From: Dehalococcoidia bacterium
GTDB taxonomy: Bacteria > Chloroflexota > Dehalococcoidia > Lucifugimonadales > UBA1123
Direction of reading: 5' to 3'
Length of the DNA stretch: 62,349 bases
Assembly (NCBI GenBank): GCA_009838465.1
Contig: VXRN01000040.1
Location: 1 to 62,349, forward strand
The notes beneath the pieces are model-generated. The model was not told where the DNA came from. It saw only the letters and a program-made list of their open reading frames with translations, and searched no databases. The translations under genes and the position numbers were made by a program. Shown here in pieces: positions 34,439 to 43,068 of the stretch; the stretch's first letter is position 1; each line of letters starts with the position of its first letter.

Positions 34439-35898
34439 GGCAAGATGTTGTTCGTCCTCTAAGTCCCTACTACACGGGCGTGATCTCCACGGTGTGGCGA
34501 CTTCTGAGTTCCCGCAGTCGCGACCTTAAACTTGCTATCGGACTGCGGTTCGCGCAGGCAATGTTCGCCGGCATCCCAGTAGTCCTCCTGGTCTGGGTGG
34601 TTGACCAGTTGCGCCTGGATGCGCTGACAGTAACCGAGGCCTGGATAGTGGCCGGGGTTACTGTAACTTCTGTCATCGCTCAGTTCGGAATCTGGTTTGC
34701 GAGTAACCACTTCGCGTGGATCAGCACTTTTCTGGCGACAGGAGAAGCGCGAGTCGCTACGCTCGAACACATCCAGCGTCTCCCCCTCGGCACACTCCGG
34801 TCGCAATCCACGGGAGATGTGACCGCAACCTTCTCAGCCGACTTCGAGATGATTACCCAGTATGTGTCCGATGGCGTCCCTGCACTGTTTGGGGCGATTG
34901 GTCTGCCCCTATCTATCATCCTGGCAATGATATTCATTGACGCTCCCCTCTCCGCCTCCGTGGCGCTCAGCCTGGTGGTTGCCGGCCCTCTCTTCTTCTG
35001 GGTCAACAACCAGTTCAAGGCGCTTGCGCTTCTACGCGGCGACCGGATGGCAGACTCAAGCGGACGTATCCTAGAGTACGTGCAGGGGATCTCAGTCGCG
35101 CGGGCGTTCAACCGCACTGACGACCGTCTCAGCCAGTACAGTCGCGCCGTATCGGAGATGCGACGGATCAACAATCTGCTGGTTCTGAGGCTGCTGCCAC
35201 TTGGAATAGTGATACTCGCCATCGTCCAGTTGGGAGTGCCTGTGGTAATTGCGTTCTGCGCATATCGCTGGTTCGGCGGTGCGGTGGATGTGGGCACAGC
35301 TCTGATCTTCCTCGTGCTGATACTGCGCGTTTACGGTCCAATACTGGCCTTGGCTGGTCATTTCGAACTGCTCAGGCTCGGCGACGCCGCCCTGGAACGC
35401 ATCGGCAGAATAATGGACCTAGAGGAGCAGTCCGCCCCTGACACCCCTCGCGTCGAACCGCAAGGGCACGATGTGGAATTCGAAAGCGTCACGTTCGCCT
35501 ACGAGGCGCAGCCGGTGCTGAAGGATATTTCATTCGCGGCCAGAGCCGGGACGACGACAGCAATTGTCGGGCCCTCGGGAGCCGGTAAGACCACAATCAT
35601 GAACCTGGTGGCGCGCTTCTGGGACCCATCCAGCGGAGAGGTCCGTATCGGAGGCGTGGACGTCCGTGAGTTGACTCACCAGCAACTGTTCGAACGCATC
35701 ACCTTCGTGTTTCAGGACGTCTATCTCTTCCGTACGACCACTTCGGCCGACCCGAAGCGACCTTTGATGAGATCGAGGCTGCGGCCCGCTCGGCCCAGGC
35801 GCACGAGTTCATCGAGAAGTTGCCGCAGGGCTACGAAACGCTCGTCGGCGAAGGAGGCGCAACACTCTCGGGAGGAGAGCGCCAGCGACTTTCCATAG
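34435..35898 (+). CDS. IrtB/YbtQ-type ABC transporter, frameshifted in the ATPase domain
   Basis: Partner of the preceding transporter half: six-helix domain to about residue 320, then VEFESVTFAYEAQPVLKDISF, Walker A GPSGAGKTT and Q-loop ITFVFQDVYLFRTTTS. After about 35745 the protein becomes a basic nonsense tail, while the correct sequence (FGRPEATFDEIEAAARSAQ) continues in another frame. The expected VRENI-like segment between is missing, so a small deletion not divisible by three is the likely cause. Start GTG overlaps the upstream stop. Confidence 0.75.
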   Translation: MRQDVVRPLSPYYTGVISTVWRLLSSRSRDLKLAIGLRFAQAMFAGIPVVLLVWVVDQLRLDALTVTEAWIVAGVTVTSVIAQFGIWFASNHFAWISTFLATGEARVATLEHIQRLPLGTLRSQSTGDVTATFSADFEMITQYVSDGVPALFGAIGLPLSIILAMIFIDAPLSASVALSLVVAGPLFFWVNNQFKALALLRGDRMADSSGRILEYVQGISVARAFNRTDDRLSQYSRAVSEMRRINNLLVLRLLPLGIVILAIVQLGVPVVIAFCAYRWFGGAVDVGTALIFLVLILRVYGPILALAGHFELLRLGDAALERIGRIMDLEEQSAPDTPRVEPQGHDVEFESVTFAYEAQPVLKDISFAARAGTTTAIVGPSGAGKTTIMNLVARFWDPSSGEVRIGGVDVRELTHQQLFERITFVFQDVYLFRTTTSADPKRPLMRSRLRPARPRRTSSSRSCRRATKRSSAKEAQHSREESASDFP

Positions 35899-36206
35899 CG
35901 CGCGCGGTCCTCAAGGACGCGCCAATCGTGCTACTCGACGAACCGACGGCTTCCCTCGACGCGATAAACGATCATGAAGTCCGAATGGCGCTGGTTGCGC
36001 TGCTGCGCGGCAAGACCGTGCTCGTGGTGGCGCACCGCTTGCCGACGATTCAGTCCGCTGACCAAATACTCGTCGTAGATGACGGCCGCATCGTGCAGCG
36101 CGGCTCACACGATGAGCTCTTCCAACAGGCGGGAGGTCGCTACCACCAACTCTGGCTCGACCGCACGCGCGCTTCGGAGTGGAGGCTCAAGTCGGCTGAG
36201 GCATGA
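35750..36206 (+). pseudogene. ABC transporter ATPase C-terminal part after the frameshift
   Basis: Continuation of the preceding gene in the shifted frame: FGRPEATFDEIEAAARSAQA, KLPQGYETLVGEGG, signature LSGGERQRLSIARAV, Walker B IVLLDEPTASLD, H-loop VVAHRLPTI. A frame from an internal ATG/TTG near 35820 yields 128 residues that cannot hydrolyse ATP alone. Conservation of all motifs suggests the lesion is recent or is a sequence error. Confidence 0.7.
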
Positions 36207-36250
36207 CCGTCCAGAAACTTGAAACAGAATAGAAACATCAGGAGTCAGAA

Positions 36251-37978
36251 TTGACTGTCAAATATCGCTCTATTTGGCCCAACGTAACCCGCTCTCGCAC
36301 CTTTCGATCAGTCTCGCTTGGCGTGTTGGTACTTGTTATCGCATTACTCGCCGCTGCATGTGGAAGCGATGAGCCTTCAGAGGCCACTGTCCCCCAGGCG
36401 CCTGCGCCCGCACCGGCGGCACAGCCCGCACCGACTGTAGCTCCGGCGCCAGTAGCCCAGCCAGCGGCGCCCCAACCCGCGGCGACCGCAGCTCCCGCTC
36501 CCACGGCCGCGCCACCAGCGCCCACGGCAGCTCCTGCCACCATGGCAGAGCAGATGTCATCGGGCGGCTGGCTGCGAATTGGAGCGCTCGGCGCCGCCAC
36601 GGATACGTTCAACCCATTCTTTACTCAGAGCCTGGCCGAATACATCGGACTCTGGGCTATGTACGACAGCCTTGCATGGCTGGTTGGCGCAGAGGTGGAG
36701 TTCGGCCTGGCCGAGTCGGTGACTCCTAACGAGGACGGCAGCGAGTGGACGATCGTGCTGAAAGAGGCCAATTTCCATGACGGCAGTCCGGTCAGGCCGC
36801 AGGATGTCGCCTACTCCCTGTCGACGTTCGCTAACCCGGAGCAGGCGCCGTTTATGGCGCAGTTCTTCGCCAACATCGACACTGCCAACATCAGTATCCC
36901 GGACGACAGGACCCTGGTGGTGCCACTGCACTCCCCACAGGGCGACTTTCTTGATCGCTCGCTTGCGACTATGTCGCTGGTCATACCGGAAGGATCCATC
37001 GGTGGCGCCGACGCGATCGGCAGCGGGCCTTTCAAGCTTGCAGCTTATGAGTCCGGCAAGAGTATTCGCCTGGTCCGAAACGACGACTACTGGGACGGGG
37101 CTCCTCCGCTGTTGGACGGCATAGAAGTGGTCGTCATCAACGAGGCGAACGCCCGCCTGAATGCTCTAAAGGGTGGCGAGATAGACTTCGCCGCTGGAGT
37201 CACTCCCGCTGCCGCAAGGGCCGAAGCAGACAACTCGGACATCATGATTCTGCCAGCGGGCGTCGCGAACTCTACTGTCCACTCCTTCGCGCTGAATATC
37301 ACGCTTCCACCATTCGACGACCCGGACGTCGTGCGCGCCTTCAAGCTCGCTGTCGACAGACAGGCGCTTATCAACACGGCGCTCTTCGGATTTGCAGAAA
37401 TTGGGAATGACGTGGTCGGCAAGGGCCTGCCCGGTTACTACGATTCACTGCCCCAGGTCGAAAGAGATGTCGAAGAGGCGCGGCACCTGCTCGAGCATGC
37501 CGGCGTCACCGAACTCACGATGAGGACAGGTGAAGTGATTCCAGGCACGATGGCTGCGGCAGAGTTGCTGGTACAGCAACTCGCGGAGGTCGGTGTGACC
37601 CTTACACTTGAGGAGACACAGGCCGACCAGTACTACTCGGACTTCATGGCACTCATGTCGACGCCCCTGCAGTCCGCATACTGGACGAATCGTCCCGCCG
37701 CATCTCACGCGGCTATGATGACCGGGTCGATGGGCGGCTTCAACCTTACCGGGATAGCAAACGAAGAGTATGACGGCCTGCTTGCAGCAATGATCGCCGA
37801 GGTCGATACGGATCGACGCTTTGAGCTGGGTAACGACGTCCAGAAGTATCTCTACGAAAACGACGGCATGATAGTGTGGGCCTTCCAGGAGGACCTGAAC
37901 GCTGCCGTGCCGGGTCTCACCGGGGTGATCTACAGCCAGTCGGCGCCACGCTTCCACTTGGCAAGCCTGGAACAGTAG
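36251..37978 (+). CDS. substrate-binding lipoprotein of an oligopeptide/nickel-type ABC importer
   Basis: A 575-residue SBP_bac_5 family protein. Signal peptide with lipobox ALLAAAC (Cys37), then a Pro/Ala-rich linker (about 45-97) that spaces the domain from the membrane. The mature domain has NEDGSEWTIVLKEANFHDGSPV, SGPFKLAAYESGKSIRLVRNDDYWDG and AFKLAVDRQALINTALFG, the usual family landmarks. The start is a TTG behind AGGAG. It leads a four-gene importer operon. Because this family also moves nickel and metallophore complexes, the island context makes an iron- or metal-chelate ligand plausible, but peptides remain possible. Confidence 0.88.
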   Translation: MTVKYRSIWPNVTRSRTFRSVSLGVLVLVIALLAAACGSDEPSEATVPQAPAPAPAAQPAPTVAPAPVAQPAAPQPAATAAPAPTAAPPAPTAAPATMAEQMSSGGWLRIGALGAATDTFNPFFTQSLAEYIGLWAMYDSLAWLVGAEVEFGLAESVTPNEDGSEWTIVLKEANFHDGSPVRPQDVAYSLSTFANPEQAPFMAQFFANIDTANISIPDDRTLVVPLHSPQGDFLDRSLATMSLVIPEGSIGGADAIGSGPFKLAAYESGKSIRLVRNDDYWDGAPPLLDGIEVVVINEANARLNALKGGEIDFAAGVTPAAARAEADNSDIMILPAGVANSTVHSFALNITLPPFDDPDVVRAFKLAVDRQALINTALFGFAEIGNDVVGKGLPGYYDSLPQVERDVEEARHLLEHAGVTELTMRTGEVIPGTMAAAELLVQQLAEVGVTLTLEETQADQYYSDFMALMSTPLQSAYWTNRPAASHAAMMTGSMGGFNLTGIANEEYDGLLAAMIAEVDTDRRFELGNDVQKYLYENDGMIVWAFQEDLNAAVPGLTGVIYSQSAPRFHLASLEQ

Positions 37979-37985
37979 GGATCAC

Positions 37986-38939
37986 ATGGGGGGATCGGTA
38001 GGCAAACTGCTGCTGCGACGGATAGTCGCGGGCATCGCGGTGCTCTGGGTCATATCGGTTGTACTGTACGCGGCTACCTACGTTCTACCGGGCGACGCCA
38101 CGAGAATTCTCGGCAACCGTGCGACACCGGAGGCTGTGGAGGCTCTGCGAGAGAAAATGGGGCTCAATCGCTCCCTCCCCGAGCAGTACTACGCGTGGTT
38201 TACCGGAGTAATCAGGGGCGACGCCGGTACAAGCACAACCGGCAAACCGGTCTGGCCCGCACTGCGCGAGCGGGGTGGAAACTCGCTGACGCTTGCAGTC
38301 GTGGCATTTGTACTCGCGGTCTTGATTGCGTTCGTCGTGGGAGTAACGAGCGGCGTCAGGGCGGGTCGTCCCGGCGACGCCGCCCTCTCAGTTGCCGCCC
38401 TGACGGGCCTGAGCGTTCCCGACTTCGTGCTCGCGGGAGTGCTGATATCAGTGTTCGCGCTGGCGCTTGGCTGGCTCCCTCCGGTCTCGATCCTACTTGC
38501 TGATACGACGCCGTTGGATCGCCCGGAGATTCTCGTGCTACCGGCCATCGCGCTTGCGTCGCCGGCAGGCGCGTGGGCCAGCCGCTATGTGCGTGCGGCC
38601 GTCGTGGACATGCGCACGGCGCCGAACGTCGAGGCGGCCCGACTTGCCGGACTGTCACCGCTGCGCGTGCTGACACGGCATCTGCTGCCGGGCGTGATCG
38701 GGCCCACGGCGCAGGTGATGGCTGCCACGAGCGCGTTCCTGGTCGGAGGGGCAATCGTGGTTGAGCAAGTCTTCGCGTATCCGGGCATGGGATCACTGCT
38801 CGCTAGTGCTGTGGGAACGAATGACGTGCCGGTCGTGCTGGCAACCGGACTCGTAATGGCAACGACCGTCATAGTGGCCTTCACGGTCGCTGACATCGTG
38901 GGCGTGCTTGCTAATCCGCGGCTACGGAGAGCGCCATGA
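37986..38939 (+). CDS. DppB/NikB-type ABC permease
   Basis: A 317-residue inner-membrane permease with six helices. The N-terminal LLLRRIVAGIAVLWVISVVLYAA helix is followed by the periplasmic LPGDATRIL..MGLNRSLPEQYYAWFTG region typical of the B subunit, and the cytoplasmic EAA loop VDMRTAPNVEAARLAGLSPLRVL with RHLLPGVIGP. It overlaps the next permease gene by four bases (ATGA). Together with the C subunit and the fused ATPase it forms the channel of the importer served by the upstream lipoprotein. Confidence 0.92.
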   Translation: MGGSVGKLLLRRIVAGIAVLWVISVVLYAATYVLPGDATRILGNRATPEAVEALREKMGLNRSLPEQYYAWFTGVIRGDAGTSTTGKPVWPALRERGGNSLTLAVVAFVLAVLIAFVVGVTSGVRAGRPGDAALSVAALTGLSVPDFVLAGVLISVFALALGWLPPVSILLADTTPLDRPEILVLPAIALASPAGAWASRYVRAAVVDMRTAPNVEAARLAGLSPLRVLTRHLLPGVIGPTAQVMAATSAFLVGGAIVVEQVFAYPGMGSLLASAVGTNDVPVVLATGLVMATTVIVAFTVADIVGVLANPRLRRAP

Positions 38940-39808
38940 GCAGCCGGGCCGGCGCGTCGACAATTCTTGAGCGCCTGCACGCTTACGACCGCCGGTACAG
39001 GTCGCTGCTCCCCGGGGTGGGCCGGCTAACAGTCATTGCGGTGGCGCTTCCCGGGATCTTCGTACTCATTCTGGCCGTGATAGGGCCATGGATAGCACCG
39101 GAGCCCCTGGGCGCGTCCGTGGCGATGCCTCTCCTGCCGCCGGGAGATGGCCACCTGTTTGGCACCGACCGTCTCGGTCGCGATCTGTGGTCACAGGTGC
39201 TCTACGGAGGCCGGGACCTGCTCATCATTCCGCTGCTTGCGACCTTAGCAACCGTGGCAGCGGGGACAGCGTTAGGGATGACGATGGGATACGTGCAGGG
39301 CCAAGTCGAGACACTGACCCTGGCCGCGCTCGACATCCTGCTCGTACTGCCTCCAGTACTCGTTGTGCTTTTACTGGCAAATGGCTGGGGCGGCAGTGGA
39401 ATCGTTGTGGTGATCGCAATGGTGCTGACAGGATCTCCATTCCTTGCCAGGCTGGCGCGCGCCGCAACTCTGGAGGTCAGCCAGGCCCCGTTTGTGCAGG
39501 TCAGCCAGATCCAGGGTGACGGCACCTTCACCATACTGCGTAGGGACGTGCTGCCAAATGTCATCGGGCCAGTTCTCGCGGACTCCGGCATTCGGTTCGT
39601 GGGAGCGCTTTACTTGGTCGCCGCGCTCAGTCTGCTTGGATTCGGACCGCAGACACCTGATACGAACTGGGCGGTGATGATTCGCGAAAACGTGGAAGGC
39701 GCGGGTCTAAACATCTGGGCGCTGGCCCTGCCCGCGCTGATGATTGCGCTGCTTTCGGTTTCCGCCAATATCGTCCTCCAATCCGTTGCGGACAGGTTCG
39801 CTCGATGA
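38936..39808 (+). CDS. DppC/NikC-type ABC permease
   Basis: A 290-residue permease: GIFVLILAVIGPWIAP near the start, LFGTDRLGRDLWSQVLYGGRDLL (the C-subunit hallmark), VQVSQIQGDGTFTILRRDVLPN as the ATPase-coupling loop, and LGFGPQTPDTNWAVMIREN near the end. Overlaps the upstream permease and the downstream ATPase genes by four bases each, so all four importer genes are one transcript. Confidence 0.92.
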   Translation: MSSRAGASTILERLHAYDRRYRSLLPGVGRLTVIAVALPGIFVLILAVIGPWIAPEPLGASVAMPLLPPGDGHLFGTDRLGRDLWSQVLYGGRDLLIIPLLATLATVAAGTALGMTMGYVQGQVETLTLAALDILLVLPPVLVVLLLANGWGGSGIVVVIAMVLTGSPFLARLARAATLEVSQAPFVQVSQIQGDGTFTILRRDVLPNVIGPVLADSGIRFVGALYLVAALSLLGFGPQTPDTNWAVMIRENVEGAGLNIWALALPALMIALLSVSANIVLQSVADRFAR

Positions 39809-41406
39809 CAACGACCCAGCACAGCGAGCTGGTGGTAGTCCAGGGTCTTCGCGTGGAGGACCGGAGCGGCAGGGCTGTGCTCCACGACGCGTCGCTGTCA
39901 ATGTCGCACGGAGACCGGCTGGGTGTCGTCGGCGAGTCCGGCTCCGGGAAGACGACACTGGCCCTGGGACTTCTGGGACACTTCCGTCCGGGCCTGATCC
40001 ATACCGCCGGATCCATAAGAGTGGCTGACCGGGAGGTGCTCTCCGCCTCGCCACGGGAATTGCGGGAATACAGAAGTACGGTCGTCTCATACCTGGGCCA
40101 GGATCCGGTCGCCGCGCTCACTCCCAACATGCGCGTCGCCGACCAAGTGAGGGAGCTCCTACGGGGTGACAGTAGCACTGATGTAGTTAGCGCCAGGCTG
40201 GAGTCCGTGGGACTGCCGGATGATAGGGATTTCTTGCGCCGTTACCCGCATGAGCTGTCAGGCGGACAGGTCCAGCGAGTCGCCATTGCACGCGCGCTGG
40301 CTCCCGACCTGATCCTGCTCATTCTCGATGAACCGACGTCGGCGCTGGACCTTGTGACCCGTCGAGCGATCATGAGTGAGATCGAACATCAGGTGGACAG
40401 GCTTGGCATTTCACTGATCATGATTTCTCACGATCTTGGCATGGTGGCAAGGGTTGCGAACCGCATTCTAGTTCTACGCGAAGGATTCATCGTCGAGCAG
40501 GGTACAGCCACGGCAACGCTTACCAATCCGCGCCACAGCTACACGCGCGAACTGCTGGCCGCCGCCGACGGAAAGGCACGTGACTCCAGTGTGAACGGTG
40601 CTGCACATCCCGTAGGCAACCCAACTCTCACCGCTCGTGGACTCGTTGCAAGCTACGGCCACGGAAAGCGACGCAACCAGGTGATTCATGAAGTCGACCT
40701 GGATATCGAGCCGGGGGAGTGCCTCGCCATGATAGGCATGTCCGGCGCCGGAAAGAGCACAGTCGCACGGTGTCTTCTCGGCCTGCACGAGCCTGACAGC
40801 GGCTCCGTTGCTATAGCCGGCTCCCAGCTCGCGCCGAAGGTTCAGGACAGGTCTGTGTCAGACCGCAGGTCAATCCAACTCGTTCCTCAAGACCCGCGCG
40901 GCTCACTGAACCCGCGCCGACGCATCAACGACACCCTGCGACACTCGGTACGCTCGATGCGCGGTCTCGGTCGAGGTGAAGCGGACGCCGAAGTCCGATC
41001 CCTGATGGAGCGCGTTCGTCTATCTCCGTCACTGCTCTCGAGGTTTCCCGGTGAACTCTCGGGAGGAGAGCGTCAGCGCGTTGCAATCGCTCGCGCGTTG
41101 GCCGCCGCGCCGCGCCTACTAGTGTGCGATGAAGTAACGTCAGCGCTCGACGTGTCTGTCGAGGCATCGATCCTGGACCTCATTGATGAACTGAGACGCG
41201 AAAGGGGGTTATCGGTGCTGCTGATCGCCCACGATATGCGCGTGGTCCGCCGTATTGCCGACCGGGTGATCGTGCTTGATGAAGGTCGCGTGTGCGAGAG
41301 CGGTCGTCTCACCCAGATGTTCGCTGCACCCCAGCAGGAGCTCACGCGCACAATCCTTGAGGCCGACAGGTCGGTCTCCGAGACCATGCTGCAAAGGCTG
41401 CGGTGA
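39805..41406 (+). CDS. fused DppD-DppF-type ABC ATPase
   Basis: A 533-residue protein with two ATPase domains in one chain. Domain 1 (about 1-255): Walker A GESGSGKTT, signature LSGGQVQRVAIARAL, Walker B LLILDEPTSALD. Domain 2 (about 270-533): Walker A GMSGAGKST, signature LSGGERQRVAIARAL, Walker B LLVCDEVTSALD. Oligopeptide-type importers normally use two separate ATPases (D and F); here they are fused, as in the YejF-like arrangement. It energises the two permeases just upstream. The frame ends one base before a tiny open frame at 41408. Confidence 0.93.
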   Translation: MTTTQHSELVVVQGLRVEDRSGRAVLHDASLSMSHGDRLGVVGESGSGKTTLALGLLGHFRPGLIHTAGSIRVADREVLSASPRELREYRSTVVSYLGQDPVAALTPNMRVADQVRELLRGDSSTDVVSARLESVGLPDDRDFLRRYPHELSGGQVQRVAIARALAPDLILLILDEPTSALDLVTRRAIMSEIEHQVDRLGISLIMISHDLGMVARVANRILVLREGFIVEQGTATATLTNPRHSYTRELLAAADGKARDSSVNGAAHPVGNPTLTARGLVASYGHGKRRNQVIHEVDLDIEPGECLAMIGMSGAGKSTVARCLLGLHEPDSGSVAIAGSQLAPKVQDRSVSDRRSIQLVPQDPRGSLNPRRRINDTLRHSVRSMRGLGRGEADAEVRSLMERVRLSPSLLSRFPGELSGGERQRVAIARALAAAPRLLVCDEVTSALDVSVEASILDLIDELRRERGLSVLLIAHDMRVVRRIADRVIVLDEGRVCESGRLTQMFAAPQQELTRTILEADRSVSETMLQRLR

Positions 41407-41407
41407 G

Positions 41408-41524
41408 ATGGATACGAACGGGACTGTAACGGAGAAGTCGTTGCACCACGTTTATTCACTCGAACCCGAATCGCGCGGTAGGGACGTCCACTTTCTGCGG
41501 GTTCCCCACAGTTTCCGGGTTTAG
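41408..41524 (+). CDS. 38-residue open frame after the ATPase, possibly a truncated gene start
   Basis: ATG one base after the ATPase stop, giving a product that begins MDTNGTVTEKSLHHVYSLEP and ends in TAG at 41522-41524. The spacing suggests it was translated as part of the operon. No family is recognised. It may be the stub of a lost fifth gene, since no coding sequence follows. Confidence 0.25.
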   Translation: MDTNGTVTEKSLHHVYSLEPESRGRDVHFLRVPHSFRV

Positions 41525-41578
41525 TCAAGTGTATGAAGGATGCTACTGCTCCGAGCATCTGACGGCCGCGCAGGCATA

Positions 41579-41773
41579 TCAGCCACAGAAGCGGCACCTC
41601 ATGTTCTCGGTCGAGAAAATGAAATTGTTGTCACCGTCTTCTATAGCGAAATCGAGGAGTACACGCAGAGCCTTGCTCTCGTCCTCGAGGTCATATTCCC
41701 TGGCCGCCTCGCCAAGCCATTCCATCTGTTCCCTCTCTATCTCAAAAGTCAGCTCTATCTTGTCGCTTGCCAT
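41579..41773 (-). CDS. small protein with C-terminal CxxC
   Basis: A 64-residue acidic protein: ASDKIELTFEIEREQMEWLG, a helix around DESKALRVLLDFAIED, and the end MRCRFCG with a CxxC pair. The ATG has AAGGAGAG six bases upstream, so translation is likely. The middle resembles short ribbon-helix-helix-like or RHH-associated proteins, but I do not recognise a named family. It is convergent to the importer operon and alone on its strand. The CxxC could bind zinc or act as a redox pair if paired with another copy. Confidence 0.6.
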   Translation of the reverse strand: MASDKIELTFEIEREQMEWLGEAAREYDLEDESKALRVLLDFAIEDGDNNFIFSTENMRCRFCG

Positions 41774-42079
41774 AGTTACTCTCCTTCAACTTGTAACGAT
41801 AAAACTTCAGAAATCTGTGAACCTCTTTCGTCACCTGACATCTGGTCAGGCTGACATACATCAATGATACAGCAGCGCATATTTATGCGCTCCCACGGAG
41901 TACAGTGGTCACTGCCCCCGTGGCGTCGAAAGAAGCGTCCGCATACTAGGCCAGCACAGTCTCGATCGCATACTCGGGGAGGACGGCGACGAGAGTAGTA
42001 CGGCGATTGCCAACGACGCCGAAATTTCGGGTTCAGCCACTTCAGCGGCCCATGAGAGCAGAAATGCTCCGGCAACGAT

Positions 42080-42302
42080 ACCCACGCGCCGCATATCACC
42101 GCCGCGACCATCGGCTCGGAGTCAACATCTACGAATCTGACTGTGTCCGCCGCGAGTCTCAGTGCCACGCTACTTCTGTGATCTTGCGTCGCATCGGTCC
42201 GTCGTTGCGGACGGCGAAGAATCGTGTGGGTTCGGTCATTTTATGGTTCGGCGCCCCTATCACTGCTGAGAACAGTCTCTCAAGCGTCTCGTCCTGAATC
42301 TG
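42080..42302 (-). pseudogene. nitroreductase relic
   Basis: Minus strand reads DETLERLFSAVIGAPNHKMT and EPTRFFAVRNDG, matching the nitroreductase start (APNHRMTEPWRFF), then breaks: a stop follows EVAWH and the next stretch VALRLAADTVRFVDVDSEPM continues in another frame. No full-length gene can be reconstructed. The surrounding region 41774-42471 holds nothing else recognisable. Confidence 0.5.
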
Positions 42303-42471
42303 TTCACCTATGAAACTCCTTCACGTTGCGTCTTCGGACGATCGCTCATAGACGTTGAACGAGCTTGATGGCACTTCTACTTCGTTTCTGTTGATACGCA
42401 TTTCCTTACTCCGTGGGGGTATATCTCACAGGCCTGTAGCATTATTGCACTAGCTCGGACGAAGTATCGTG

Positions 42472-42485
42472 ACGTGTTGACACGT
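42472..42485. promoter_or_regulatory. 14-bp palindrome in AT-rich control region
   Basis: ACGTGT (42472-42477), TG, ACACGT (42480-42485): perfect 6-bp arms. It lies at the edge of an AT-rich stretch (42487-42585) in front of the Fec-type operon, so a binding site is possible. Confidence 0.4.
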
Positions 42486-42546
42486 ACCCTTAAAATATGG
42501 TTACACTAATCTATATAATATGGATACACATAGTCCTGTACTTATA

Positions 42547-42558
42547 TGATAGTAATAT
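42547..42558 (+). promoter_or_regulatory. candidate operator shared with the 32.5-kb control region
   Basis: TGATAGTAATAT is identical to 32524-32535 upstream of the IrtAB-like genes. It is preceded by ATATGATA (42544-42551), also present at 20641-20648 and 32423-32430. The segment lies about 195 bases before the start of the binding-protein gene, next to the A/T-rich TATATATAAA (42569-42578). Confidence 0.5.
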
Positions 42559-42753
42559 GTAGAATGACTATATATAAAGTCGCTTCAGTGAGAATGGACA
42601 CGGACTGGTTTATTGGTAAGACCAGGCGGACATTGATTAGCCGGATGTATCGAGTTTACACACAATTCCTTGGTCGGAGTTCCTTCCCCAGACAGACGGT
42701 GAGAGGCGATCGGGGGAACTATGTGAAGTTGACCCCACAGAAGGGAGTATGAA

Positions 42754-43062
42754 GTGGAGACGATAGTAAGAGTCAGCATATGGAAGCGCCTGGGCTGGAC
42801 GTCTTTGGCATTGATGGCGGTCGTCGTCGTATGCCTGCTTGGAGTGTCCTGTGGGTCAAGTGCATCCACGACCCCCGTGCCAACCGCCGTAATCATCGAG
42901 AAAGAGGTGGTCAAGAGAGTCGATGTCGAAGTGCCAGTCATAAGAGAGGTGGTCAGAGAGGTAGCAGTGGAGGTGCCTCGGGATGTAATCATCGAAAAGC
43001 AGGTCGTCAAGACTATAGAGGTCGAGGTGGAGAAGCCCATTATCCAAGAAGTGCAGGTGTAG
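42754..43062 (+). CDS. N-terminal part (lipoprotein signal and linker) of the Fec-type binding protein, ended by TAG
   Basis: A 102-residue frame: signal peptide with lipobox VCLLGVSCG (Cys33), then a long charged linker of repeated VVKRVDVEVPVIREVV-like segments, ending EVQV and TAG at 43060-43062. The same frame continues at once with VVVTPTPASGAFPLSLEHKF, the start of the iron-binding-protein domain. In related proteins this linker runs straight into VVVTxTP, so the TAG interrupts one gene. GTG start at 42754 has AAGGGAG seven bases upstream. If not read through, the binding domains would lack any export signal. Confidence 0.75.
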   Translation: METIVRVSIWKRLGWTSLALMAVVVVCLLGVSCGSSASTTPVPTAVIIEKEVVKRVDVEVPVIREVVREVAVEVPRDVIIEKQVVKTIEVEVEKPIIQEVQV

Positions 43063-43068
43063 GTAGTC

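Noticed and set aside
42546-42752. 68-codon frame before the Fec-type binding protein
   Set aside because: It begins in the AT-rich operator region, has no ribosome binding site and no recognisable sequence; probably untranslated leader.
33878-43062. Genome-wide reassignment of TAG as a sense codon
   Set aside because: Many intact genes in the window end in TAG, for example the adenosyltransferase (902-904), the LLM gene, coaBC (9295-9297) and rpmE, so TAG is a normal stop here; only local readthrough remains possible.
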